Below are positions 1-7,423 of a stretch of DNA of 64,000 bases, in pieces. The first letter of the stretch is position 1, and each line of letters begins with the position of its first letter. Source of the stretch: Streptomyces sp. NBC_00078 (lineage in GTDB: Bacteria; Actinomycetota; Actinomycetes; Streptomycetales; Streptomycetaceae); assembly GCF_026343335.1 (NCBI RefSeq), contig NZ_JAPELX010000001.1, positions 4,030,001-4,094,000 on the forward strand, read 5' to 3'. Below the pieces are notes generated by a model. The model was given only the letters and a program-made list of their open reading frames with translations, made no database searches and was not told the origin of the DNA. Both the position numbers and the translations under genes were made by a program.

Positions 1-1425
1 GTGAACGACGGCAGCGCGGACCGCTTCGACCACGGGGAATTCGACGACAAGGACGACAGGGAGGACCAGGACGAGAGGGACGGCAAGGACGAGGGGAACG
101 ACGACTGGGACAGCGGGGGCGACGGCATCGGGGACGGGCAGCAGGAGAAACACGGTCCGCCGGACGGTCCCGTGAAGGGCGACGGCCGCGGCCGGGACCC
201 CGACCAGCCGCCGCGCATACCCATGCCCCGTGCCTCCGTCGAGGACGGCGGGCGGCTGCTGCCGGCGCCGGCGGCCCTGGGAGACCCGACGCCGCAGCCT
301 GCCCCGCTGGTCCTGGAGCATCCCGTGCTGAAGTCACTCCTGGGCGCGTGGGCGCTGGCCGCCTGCTCGCCGGACGAGACGGCGGCCGTCGAGGAGCACC
401 TGGGCGACTGCGGCAGCTGCGCCGACGAGGCCCTGCGGCTGCGCGAGGCGGTCGGCCTGCTGCACCCTCCGGAGAGCCTCGACCTGGACCCGGCCCTGCG
501 CACCCGGGTCCTGGACGGCTGCCTCGACCGGCGCCCGCCGCGCATCCCGGTGCCCGAGTGGGCGGCTCCGTACGACGCCGAGACAGCGCGCCTCGACGCG
601 CTGCTGCAGGACATCGGGGACGCCGAGTGGCATGCGCCCGTACGGCTGCGCTGGTTCGACGGCGAGGGCCCGACGAGCCGTCGTACGACCGTCGCCGGGG
701 TCATCGCCCACCTGCTCACCGTCGACGGGCTGGTCGCGGTCGCCCTCGGCCTGGACGACCCGCTGGGCGACCTCGCCGCCGAGGGCCCCACCCCGGGGGC
801 CCGCACCGAGGCGTACTGGCGCACCTCGCACTTCCCGCCGACCCGTTCCGTGCGGGCGCCCTGGCGCGACCAGACCCACGACCTCGTGCGCACGGTGTCC
901 TTCGCGGGCGGCAGCTCGGGCTCGGCGCGGCTGGCGGTGTCGTACGGCGAGTTCGAGCTGCCACTGCACGACGCGATGCTGGACCGGGCCTTCGAGTGCT
1001 GGGTGCACGCGGAGGACATCGCCGAGGCGGTCGACTACCCGTACGAGCCGCCCTCCGGCCGTCATCTGCACCGCATGATCGACCTCGCGGCCCGGGTCCT
1101 GCCCACCGCGCTGGCTCAGCGCCGCCAGACCGGCCTCGCCTCGCCCACCCACGGACGCCGCCTCGTCTCCGCCGGCGGACCCGGCCGCAGCCTGCGCCTG
1201 GAGATCGAGGGCTCCGGCGGCGGCGAGTGGCTGATCCCCCTCGACTCCCCCGGCGCGGTGGGCTCCGCCGAGCACGAGGTCGCCCATATCGCCCTGGACG
1301 GCGTGGAGTTCTGCCGCCTCGCAGCGGGTCATGTGTCTCCGCAGGAGGCGGCGGCGGGGCAGGTCGGTGACCGGGAGGCGATCAGGGATGTGCTGTTCGC
1401 CGCGGCCAGCCTGAGCCGCATTTGA
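1..1425 (+). CDS. Zinc-finger (zf-HC2) plus maleylpyruvate isomerase-fold protein
   Basis: Two parts can be seen. Around residues 103-155 there is an anti-sigma-like zinc finger, H133-x3-C137-x2-C140, inside a helical segment beginning EHPVLKSLLGAWALAACSPDE. From about residue 183 to the end the protein matches the mycothiol-dependent maleylpyruvate isomerase / DinB-like helical-bundle family, with the typical WVHAEDIAEAV segment near residue 335. The first 100 residues are an Asp/Glu/Lys-rich, disordered-looking leader. A GTG at base 1 could be the start, but the gene may begin upstream of the window or further downstream. In this family an N-terminal zf-HC2 usually implies binding of a sigma factor or a metal. 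The substrate is unknown. The gene ends at a TGA directly abutting a transposon relic. Confidence 0.8.
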   Translation: MNDGSADRFDHGEFDDKDDREDQDERDGKDEGNDDWDSGGDGIGDGQQEKHGPPDGPVKGDGRGRDPDQPPRIPMPRASVEDGGRLLPAPAALGDPTPQPAPLVLEHPVLKSLLGAWALAACSPDETAAVEEHLGDCGSCADEALRLREAVGLLHPPESLDLDPALRTRVLDGCLDRRPPRIPVPEWAAPYDAETARLDALLQDIGDAEWHAPVRLRWFDGEGPTSRRTTVAGVIAHLLTVDGLVAVALGLDDPLGDLAAEGPTPGARTEAYWRTSHFPPTRSVRAPWRDQTHDLVRTVSFAGGSSGSARLAVSYGEFELPLHDAMLDRAFECWVHAEDIAEAVDYPYEPPSGRHLHRMIDLAARVLPTALAQRRQTGLASPTHGRRLVSAGGPGRSLRLEIEGSGGGEWLIPLDSPGAVGSAEHEVAHIALDGVEFCRLAAGHVSPQEAAAGQVGDREAIRDVLFAAASLSRI

Positions 1426-1655
1426 CTAGCTCCTCGGGCTGAAGCCCGAGGATTCTGGCCTTCTCGTCCGTTGCTGTGCCGCTACGCGGCACAGGTTTCG
1501 GGCGGGAATCCGCGGCTTCCTGTTTCTTCGCGCTGCGCCGGGACGAGTCCTGGTCCTACCGGCGCTCCGCAGGCTGTGACCGCCAGTCCGGCGGCCGTCT
1601 TGACGTTGATCGCGGCGTTGTGGTCGCGGTCGTGGAGGGTGTCGCAGGCGGGGCC
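1426..1655 (-). mobile_element. IS200/IS605-type (TnpB) element relic with terminal hairpin
   Basis: Only the right end of the element remains. Bases 1431-1440 and 1443-1452 form a perfect 10-bp stem (TCCTCGGGCT / AGCCCGAGGA) with a 2-nt loop, the imperfect-palindrome type found at IS200/IS605 right ends. The 3' end of a tnpB follows on the minus strand. In intact elements this 3' tnpB/right-end segment also gives rise to the omega (guide) RNA. The relic abuts the stop codon of the preceding gene at 1425 and is fused at about 1652 to a truncated sigma factor gene. Confidence 0.75.
1482..1655 (-). pseudogene. TnpB 3' remnant (RuvC-III motif)
   Basis: Minus-strand translation of this stretch gives about 57 residues ending at a TAG (1484-1482). 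It contains CDTLHDRDHNAAINVKTAAG, the conserved C-terminal DRDxNAAxN (RuvC-III) block of TnpB/OrfB transposase-associated nucleases. The catalytic Asp of that block is present, but the RuvC-I and RuvC-II parts and the zinc-finger half are absent, so no active protein can be made. Reading into higher coordinates, the frame runs directly into a sigma-factor fragment on the other strand, which marks a deletion junction near 1652. Confidence 0.8.
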
Positions 1656-1860
1656 CGGAACACGCCGCGCTGGTCGAGGCGTTGCGACAGCTGCCCGAGG
1701 TCCAGCGGATCGCGGTCGTGCTGCACCACCTGTGCGACCTGAGCGTGGAGCAGGTAGCCTCCGAAACCGGCGCCCCCACCGGGACGGTCAAGGCCCGGCT
1801 GGCGCGCGGCCGGGCGGCGCTCGCCGGGCACTTGGGGGAGAAGGAGGACGGCCGTGTCCG
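1652..1860 (+). pseudogene. ECF sigma factor, C-terminal (region 4) remnant
   Basis: In the frame starting at 1652 the translation reads PEHAALVEALRQLPEVQRIA and then LSVEQVASETGAPTGTVKAR. This is a good sigma-70 region 4 helix-turn-helix of an ECF sigma factor. Region 2 and the linker are missing; the TnpB relic lies where they should be. The intact gene would have ended close to the GTG at 1854 of the next pseudogene, an arrangement like a sigma factor followed by its partner. The reading frame runs on without a stop, so the original end is also damaged. Confidence 0.75.
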
Positions 1861-2463
1861 ATGGCCACGACCTCACCACCGCGCTGCGGGAGGTCGCCGA
1901 CGCCCACCGGACGCCTCCGCGAATCCCCGGCAGCGAGATCCGGCGCAGGGCGGCCTGGCGCAGGCGCCGACGGCACGGGGCGCTCGCCTGAACCGCCGCT
2001 GCCGCCGTCGTGGCGGCCGTCGTCCTCGGCTTCACCACCGGACTCGGCGGCGGCACCGATCAGCCTCCGGCTGCGGCTTCGGGAACCGCCTCCTCGACCG
2101 GGCCCGCCGCCACGGTCGACCTCTCCCGGCGACTGCTGACCATCGCCGGACGCGAGCTGGCCGTCTCGTCGGGCAAGGCCCAGCCCCCCACGCCGACCGG
2201 GCTGATGACCGTGACCGCAAAGTTCCCCACGAAGACCATGGACAGCGCGACGCTCGGCCTGGGCAACGCATACGACGTCACGCTGCCGTAGGTCGTCGAG
2301 CTGCGCACGGCCGACGGGCGTACGAACTACGTCGTCGCTCTGAATTACGACGAGAAGGCCCCCGGCAAGAGGGATGTCACGCACGGCTGGATCGGGCTGC
2401 GGACGGCCGACGCCAAGTGGCTGTACGCGAAGGTGAAACCGGGCACGGTGTTCAGCGTCAGCT
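1854..2463 (+). pseudogene. L,D-transpeptidase-like pseudogene with two in-frame stops
   Basis: One frame starting at GTG 1854 reads through two stop codons (TGA near 1989, TAG at 2289-2291). It holds an N-terminal basic stretch, a membrane-type segment (VVAAVVLGFTTGLGGG, about 2007-2050), then a YkuD/L,D-transpeptidase-like domain: LLTIAGRELAVSSGKAQPPT, PTGLMTV and finally THGWIGLRTADAKWLY. In active L,D-transpeptidases the last motif is (S/T)HGC(I/V)RL and the Cys is the nucleophile; here Trp occupies that site (about 2390). It follows the sigma fragment immediately, so the pair was probably a sigma factor operon with a wall-modifying or anti-sigma-like partner, now dead. Confidence 0.7.
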
Positions 2464-2511
2464 GGTGCCCCGACAGGCAACGTTCGCCCCGTCGGTGCCT
2501 GTCGGGGCACC
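2464..2511. terminator. Long perfect inverted repeat, bidirectional terminator
   Basis: GGTGCCCCGACAGGCA (2464-2479) pairs perfectly with TGCCTGTCGGGGCACC (2496-2511), a 16-bp stem with a 16-nt loop. It lies at the end of the dead transpeptidase and two bases from the purU stop, so it separates the convergent units. Confidence 0.8.
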
Positions 2512-2513
2512 GG

Positions 2514-3398
2514 CTAGGCGAACACAACCGTCCGGCTCCCGTTGAGCAGGATCCGGCGCTCGGCATGCCACTTCACGGCCCGCGCCAGCGCCTGGCACTC
2601 CACGTCCCGCCCGATCGCGACCAGCTGGTCCGGCGTGACGTCGTGTCCCACCCGCTCGACCTCCTGCTCGATGATCGGCCCCTCGTCGAGGTCCGCGGTG
2701 ACGTAGTGGGCCGTGGCGCCGATCAGCTTGACGCCCCTGGCGTGCGCCTGGTGATACGGCTTCGCGCCCTTGAAGCTCGGCAGGAAGGAGTGGTGGATGT
2801 TGATGATCCGCCCGCTGAGCTGCTTGCACAGGTCGTCGGAGAGGACCTGCATGTAGCGGGCCAGCACGACCAGTTCGACGTCGTTCTCGCGGACGATCTC
2901 CAGCAGTCGCGCCTCCGCGTCGGCCTTCGTGTCCTTGGTCACCGGAAGATGATGGAAGGGAATGCCGTACGACCCCACGAGTTCGGCGAAATCCGTGTGG
3001 TTGGACACCACCGCCGCGATCTCCACGGGCAGCGCGCCGATCCGCGCCCGGAACAGCAGGTCGTTCAGGCAGTGCCCGAACTTGCTGACCAGCAGCACGA
3101 TCCGCATCCGGTCCTCGGCGCGGTTGATCTGCCAGTCCATGTGGAAGGAGTCGCCGATCGCGGCGAAGCTCGCCCGCAGCTTGTCCACCGAGACCGGCGC
3201 CTCCGCCGAGAAGTGGACGCGCATGAAGAACAGACCCGTGTCGTGGTCGCCGAACTGCTGGCTGTCCTCGATGTTGCAGCCGGTCATGAAGAGGTAGCTC
3301 GACACGGCGTGCACGATGCCCTGCTTGTCGGGGCACGAGAGGGTGAGGACGTACTGATCGGCGAGGGCCGCCGCGGCTCGGGTGGACTGATCGGTCAT
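2514..3398 (-). CDS. purU: Formyltetrahydrofolate deformylase
   Basis: Cytosolic enzyme that hydrolyses 10-formyl-tetrahydrofolate to formate and tetrahydrofolate, balancing one-carbon units and supplying formate to purine synthesis. The 294 residues show an ACT domain (about 17-95, beginning YVLTLSCPDKQGIVHAV) and a formyltransferase/hydrolase domain (about 100-290). The catalytic signature is present: the Asn of VSNHTDF, HHSFLPSFKGAKPYHQAH and the Asp of TADLDEGPI. Length is normal for PurU. The ATG at 3398 gives the expected N-terminus. It lies downstream of, and on the same strand as, the SCO4402-like gene, but a hairpin between them suggests separate transcription. Confidence 0.96.
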   Translation of the reverse strand: MTDQSTRAAAALADQYVLTLSCPDKQGIVHAVSSYLFMTGCNIEDSQQFGDHDTGLFFMRVHFSAEAPVSVDKLRASFAAIGDSFHMDWQINRAEDRMRIVLLVSKFGHCLNDLLFRARIGALPVEIAAVVSNHTDFAELVGSYGIPFHHLPVTKDTKADAEARLLEIVRENDVELVVLARYMQVLSDDLCKQLSGRIINIHHSFLPSFKGAKPYHQAHARGVKLIGATAHYVTADLDEGPIIEQEVERVGHDVTPDQLVAIGRDVECQALARAVKWHAERRILLNGSRTVVFA

Positions 3399-3416
3399 GC
3401 AGGACAGGGTCCCATA

Positions 3417-3446
3417 AGCGGGCCCCCGTGCGGGCCGGGGTCCGCT
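3417..3446 (-). terminator. Hairpin between SCO4402-like gene and purU
   Basis: AGCGGGCCCC (3417-3426) pairs with GGGGTCCGCT (3437-3446), one G-U wobble, 10-nt loop. It overlaps the stop codon of the upstream minus-strand gene (3447-3445) and lies 18 bp before the purU ATG, so it may terminate or attenuate readthrough into purU. Confidence 0.55.
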
Positions 3447-3891
3447 AGGCGGACCGCGTCATGATCCGCAGCACCTCAAGGGTGCGCGGCGGGATGTCCG
3501 GGTCCTCCCCGTCGGCCGCGGCCATCCGCACGTGCGCGTCCCGGGCCGCCCGTATCGCCTCCGGCCAGGCCTCGTTCTCGACGTACGCGGAGACCGGGGC
3601 GTCGGGCCCGACCTGGTGCATGATCCGCAGCACCCGCAGCACGGCGGTGTCCACGAGGGCCGCCTCCTGCGAGTCCCGGAAGATCGTGCCGACGTACTTC
3701 TCGGCGGACCAGTTGTCGAGCCAGGTGTCCTCGACCAGGCGGTACACGGCGTCGGTGACGTCCCCGTACCCGTCGACGCCGGCCAGCCAGACGTTCTGCT
3801 GGAACGCGGGGTCGGAGAGCATGTGCAGCGCGGAGCGCACATTGCTGCGCCAGCGCCACCACGGCATGTCGTTCTGTGGCATGCCGCCCAT
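3445..3891 (-). CDS. SCO4402 family protein, function unknown
   Basis: Small soluble, Trp/Asp-rich protein without signal peptide or membrane segment. The conserved part begins MPQNDMPWWRWRSNVRSALH and ends RTLEVLRIMTRSA. I recognise it as the actinobacterial SCO4402-type family, whose function is not known. The frame stays open to a GTG at 3945, which would add an Arg/Ser-rich leader, but codons there have unusually many A/T third positions. An ATG at 3891 or 3882 is therefore more likely. The conserved acidic segment DTWLDNWSAEKYVGTIFRD suggests a compact helical fold. Its neighbours, purU and a solute-binding lipoprotein, give no functional clue. Confidence 0.75.
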   Translation of the reverse strand: MGGMPQNDMPWWRWRSNVRSALHMLSDPAFQQNVWLAGVDGYGDVTDAVYRLVEDTWLDNWSAEKYVGTIFRDSQEAALVDTAVLRVLRIMHQVGPDAPVSAYVENEAWPEAIRAARDAHVRMAAADGEDPDIPPRTLEVLRIMTRSA

Positions 3892-4062
3892 GGTGGAGGA
3901 GCGACGGCCTCGACGGGAAGAGTTCTCCGAACCTTGCACGGTCACCGATCGTACGTTCTTCCGTCCGGGCGCCCCACCGGCCCCCGCAATTCACCTTCAC
4001 GTCACCGATCCATAACCGAGAGTCATCCCCGGGTTGGCGACGTGAGAGAAGCGTGTGTGTCC

Positions 4063-5373
4063 ATGACCGGCAGGCGACGCATCCGCAGCACCTCCCTCCC
4101 CCTACGCACCCGGCCACTGAGAGCCACCGCCCTGTCGGTGGGGGCTCTGGCCGCGTGTATGACTCTCGCCACCGGTTGCGGGGTCGTCCCCGGTACCACG
4201 GCGGGCTCCGGGGACGACTCGATCACCGTCATGACCTGGGCCCCGGAGCAGACCAGCGCGACCAACAAGCCCGGAATGCCCGCCTTCGCGAAGGCCTACG
4301 CCCGCTGGATCAACGCCCGTGGCGGCATCAAAGGCCGCAAGCTGAAGGTCCTGACCTGCGACGACCACAACGACAGCCTGGCCGCCGCCAAGTGCGCGAC
4401 CTCGGCCGTCAAACACAACGTCGTCGCGGTCGTCGGCTCCTACAGCCAGTACGGCGACTCCTACCTCCCCACTCTGGAGAGCGCCGGCATCCCCTATATC
4501 GGCGGGTACGGCGTCACCACCTCCGAGTTCACCAGCCCGCTGTCCTACCCCGTCAACGGCGGCCAGCCCGCCCTGCTGGCCGGTCTCGGCAAGGGACTCG
4601 CCGGGAGCTGCGGCCCCGTGGCGCTCATACGGCCCGACAGCATCGCGGGCGACGAGCTGCCCGCCATGCTCGACGCCGGCCTCAAGGCGGGCGGGCACGT
4701 GGCCGCCGTGGACCAGCGGGCGGCGGACGACACCACCGAGTACTCGGTTCCGTCACAGAGGGCGCTGGCGGCCACGACCGGCAGGCGGCTGAAGAAGGGG
4801 TGCGTGATACCCGCGCTCGGGGATCGCACCGACACCTTCATGGACTCCTTCCGGCGCGACCGCGGGGACTACCCCGCCGTGAAGACCGCCGCCACGCTCG
4901 ACAGCGTCGACCAGACGGTCATCAACGAGTCCGGCGGGCGGTCGGGGCCCTACGAGGGGTCGTACGTCACCGGCTGGTACCCCGTGGCGGGCGACCCGCG
5001 CTGGGACGCCATGAAGAAGGTGATCCAGGAGCAGGCCTTCGGCGACAACCGCATCGACGCCGCGGATGCCGGTGTGCAGACGACCTGGATCGCCTACACC
5101 GTGTTCAAGGCAGTGGTCGCGTCGCTGGGCGACGGCGACGTCACCTCGGACACCGTGCGCAGGGCCCTCGACGACGGGCTGAAGGTCAGCACCGGCGGCC
5201 TCACACCGGCGCTGCAGTGGTCCTCCGACGGCCCGCTCGCCTCCATCGGCTTCTCCCGCCTGGTCAACGCCGACGTGACCCTTCAGGTGGTGCGCCAGGG
5301 ACAGCTGGTGGCGGCGACCAGGAAGGGGTTCGAGGACGCGACGAGGACACTGCAGACAGCGGACGTGAACTGA
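4063..5373 (+). CDS. ABC-type branched-chain (Peripla_BP_6) solute-binding lipoprotein
   Basis: 436-residue exported lipoprotein. The N-terminus has a twin of Arg clusters, a hydrophobic core (ATALSVGALAACMTL) and a lipobox LATGC with lipidated Cys39. The mature part has the type-I periplasmic-binding fold of the LivJ / amino-acid-amide receptor family: GMPAFAKAYARWINARGGIK, the VVAVVGSYSQYG loop, and a conserved GWYPVAGDPRWDAM hinge region. No permease or ATPase gene is adjacent, so it is an orphan receptor here. An upstream in-frame GTG (4042) would add seven residues; ATG 4063, preceded by a GAGAGAAG stretch, is preferred. The ligand cannot be inferred. Confidence 0.88.
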   Translation: MTGRRRIRSTSLPLRTRPLRATALSVGALAACMTLATGCGVVPGTTAGSGDDSITVMTWAPEQTSATNKPGMPAFAKAYARWINARGGIKGRKLKVLTCDDHNDSLAAAKCATSAVKHNVVAVVGSYSQYGDSYLPTLESAGIPYIGGYGVTTSEFTSPLSYPVNGGQPALLAGLGKGLAGSCGPVALIRPDSIAGDELPAMLDAGLKAGGHVAAVDQRAADDTTEYSVPSQRALAATTGRRLKKGCVIPALGDRTDTFMDSFRRDRGDYPAVKTAATLDSVDQTVINESGGRSGPYEGSYVTGWYPVAGDPRWDAMKKVIQEQAFGDNRIDAADAGVQTTWIAYTVFKAVVASLGDGDVTSDTVRRALDDGLKVSTGGLTPALQWSSDGPLASIGFSRLVNADVTLQVVRQGQLVAATRKGFEDATRTLQTADVN

Positions 5374-5391
5374 GGCCCACGTCCGCGGCCC

Positions 5392-7209
5392 TCAGAGCTG
5401 GGTCGGCTGGCGCTGGGTCAGTCCGTACGTCTTCGCGATGGCGTTCCACAGCTGGGCCGCCCTGACCTTCTCCGCACTGGCGACACCGCTGGAGCGGTTG
5501 CCCGCCTGGGTCTGGCCGGTCGCGCGGGCCTGGCCCTTCTTGCAGCCCTTCTTGCCGCCGACCTGGTCGGCCCAGGCCGCGTAGTGGTTGTCGGCCGCCG
5601 CGGACGCCTGCCACGCCTTGGTGAGCGAGGCGGTCAGCGCGTCGTGGTTCGGGAGCCTGCCGACGGACAGGCCGGACAGCCGGGTGACCAGCTGGGTGCG
5701 CTGCTTGGCCGCGTCGCGCAGGTCGGAGGCAGCCTGCGTCTGGTTCTTGCACCCCTTCACATCGGCCACCGCCCGGATCACCGAGGCCCGGCTGTCGCCG
5801 CTGTCGGCCAGCAGCTTGTCCAGGGCGACGGCCTGCTGCTTCGCCGGATCGGCGGCGGCCGAGGAGGAACCGTCGGTCGCCGGGGCCGTGGCGGAGACGT
5901 TCTGGTTCTTGTCCTTGCCGTGATCGCCCCCACCGCCGCCGAGCAGCGCACCCGCGCCGACACCGAGCACGACGATGCCGACACCGACGGCGGCGATCAG
6001 CGGCACCCGCGACTTCTTCGGGCCGCCGCGGCCACCCCGGCCGTCGTCGCCCGGCGGGGCGTAGGCGGGCTGGGGCTGGGCGTAACCGGACTGGGGCGGG
6101 GCGTAGTTGGCCTGCGGGGGCTGCTGCTCGAAGCGCGGCATCTGCTGCGTGGCGGCGGCGGGACTCTCACCGCCCGGCGCGCTGCGGAACAGGTTGTCGA
6201 ACTCGGCGGGCGGCTGCCGGTCCCCGCCCTGCGGCATGCCGTACGGCGCCCCGCCGGACTGGCCGGGCACGGGCGCGATGTACTGCGTGGCCTCGGCGTC
6301 GGGCCCGGACTGGTGTCCCCCCGCCTGAGCAGAGCCGAAAGTGGGGGGCGGCAGCGCCCCGCCGCCGGCCTGCGGTGCGTGGCCCAGGAACTGCGTGGCC
6401 TCGGAGACCCGTTCGCCCCCGCGTACCTCGGGCGGCAGCGCGCCCGGCGCGACGGGCGGAATGTACTGCGTCGCCCCCTCGTCCGCCGCTGCGGCCACCG
6501 GAGGGATGTACTGGGTGGCGCCCTCGTCCGCGACGGGCGGCAGGGGGCCGCCGTAGGCACCGGGAGCGTCGGGAGCGCCGTAGCCACCGCCGGGATGGGC
6601 TGGCGGCAAGGACGTGTTCGCCGGTGGCTGCGCTATCGCGGGCTGCCCGCCGTACGACGGACCCTGGGCGCTCTCCGGGGGCAGCGCCCCGGACGGACCG
6701 GACGCGGGCGCACCCCACTGGTCGGTGTGCGCCTGCTGCTGGTCGGGGACCTGCGCCTGCTGCTGGTCGGGGACCTGCGCCTGCTGCTGGTCGGGGGTGC
6801 CCCACGACTGGCCGGGCGGCGTGGGCCAGCCCTCGCCCGGCTGCGAGGCCGATATCTGGTTCTGGTCGGGGCCCCACGGCGTGCCCCAGGCCTGGCCCCC
6901 GGGCGGAGCCGCGGCCGGGGCCTGCGGGCCGTTGTACGCGGCGGTCTGGCCGTCGTACGAGGCCGTGTGGCCGTTGTACGACGTGGTCTGGCCGTCGTAC
7001 GACGTGGTCTGGCCGTCGTACGGGTCGGTCTGGTGACCGCTGTACGGGCCGGTCTGCTGCCCGGCGTGCTGACCGGGCTGCGGGCCGACCGGGCCCTGTT
7101 GTGCGGCCAGCATGCCCGGCAACAGCGGCTCGCCGCCGTCCGAGGGCAGCACGATGCCTTCGCGCGCTTCGCGCGGCGAGGGCTCCTCGCCCTGTCCACT
7201 CTGCGTCAC
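5392..7209 (-). CDS. Gln/Pro-rich single-pass membrane protein with ATQYI repeats
   Basis: 605 residues in three parts. Residues 1-400 are a low-complexity Pro/Gln/Gly/Tyr cytoplasmic region with two repeat types: Tyr-Asp-Gly-Gln-Thr units (near 45-80, e.g. PYDGQTTSYDGQTTSYNG) and a tandem QQQAQVPD block (about 135-155). Several ATQYIPPV / ATQFLG / ATQYIAPV / ATQQM motifs lie between residues 215 and 355. One membrane helix follows at about 403-425 (VPLIAAVGVGIVVLGVGAGALL). Last comes an extracellular helical domain (430-605) with two Cys (VKGCKN and KKGCKKG) that may form a disulphide. The Thr-rich ATQYI motifs resemble Ser/Thr-kinase/FHA-type phosphosites seen in Streptomyces, but that is inference. 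Function unknown. Confidence 0.8.
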   Translation of the reverse strand: MTQSGQGEEPSPREAREGIVLPSDGGEPLLPGMLAAQQGPVGPQPGQHAGQQTGPYSGHQTDPYDGQTTSYDGQTTSYNGHTASYDGQTAAYNGPQAPAAAPPGGQAWGTPWGPDQNQISASQPGEGWPTPPGQSWGTPDQQQAQVPDQQQAQVPDQQQAHTDQWGAPASGPSGALPPESAQGPSYGGQPAIAQPPANTSLPPAHPGGGYGAPDAPGAYGGPLPPVADEGATQYIPPVAAAADEGATQYIPPVAPGALPPEVRGGERVSEATQFLGHAPQAGGGALPPPTFGSAQAGGHQSGPDAEATQYIAPVPGQSGGAPYGMPQGGDRQPPAEFDNLFRSAPGGESPAAATQQMPRFEQQPPQANYAPPQSGYAQPQPAYAPPGDDGRGGRGGPKKSRVPLIAAVGVGIVVLGVGAGALLGGGGGDHGKDKNQNVSATAPATDGSSSAAADPAKQQAVALDKLLADSGDSRASVIRAVADVKGCKNQTQAASDLRDAAKQRTQLVTRLSGLSVGRLPNHDALTASLTKAWQASAAADNHYAAWADQVGGKKGCKKGQARATGQTQAGNRSSGVASAEKVRAAQLWNAIAKTYGLTQRQPTQL

Positions 7210-7327
7210 CGGGACTCCTACGAATGGGGGACCTTCGGGATCGTCGGCTCACGCTACCGGGTCCCCGGAGCCGGGTGCCACGCAGCTCAGGGCACAAACT
7301 CCTTCCCTGTGACCGCAGTAACAAAAC

Positions 7328-7341
7328 CGGTCTACAGACCG
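7328..7341. promoter_or_regulatory. Palindrome upstream of the Gln/Pro-rich membrane protein
   Basis: CGGTCT-AC-AGACCG is a perfect 6+6 palindrome set in a locally A/T-richer stretch between two minus-strand genes, about 120 bp upstream of the start at 7209. The position fits a promoter/operator region. The regulator is unknown. Confidence 0.35.
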
Positions 7342-7423
7342 CTGTATTTGTCACCCTTCCTGCCGGACCCCGCGCGGAAACCGGCCGTTTCCCGCGGATT
7401 CACCCACCGGTGGGCGTCCGTCC

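Noticed and set aside
348..1370. Second plus-strand frame of 340 codons over the first gene
   Set aside because: Arg/Pro/Gly-rich with no domain; the conserved zinc finger and isomerase domain are in the 1-1425 frame.
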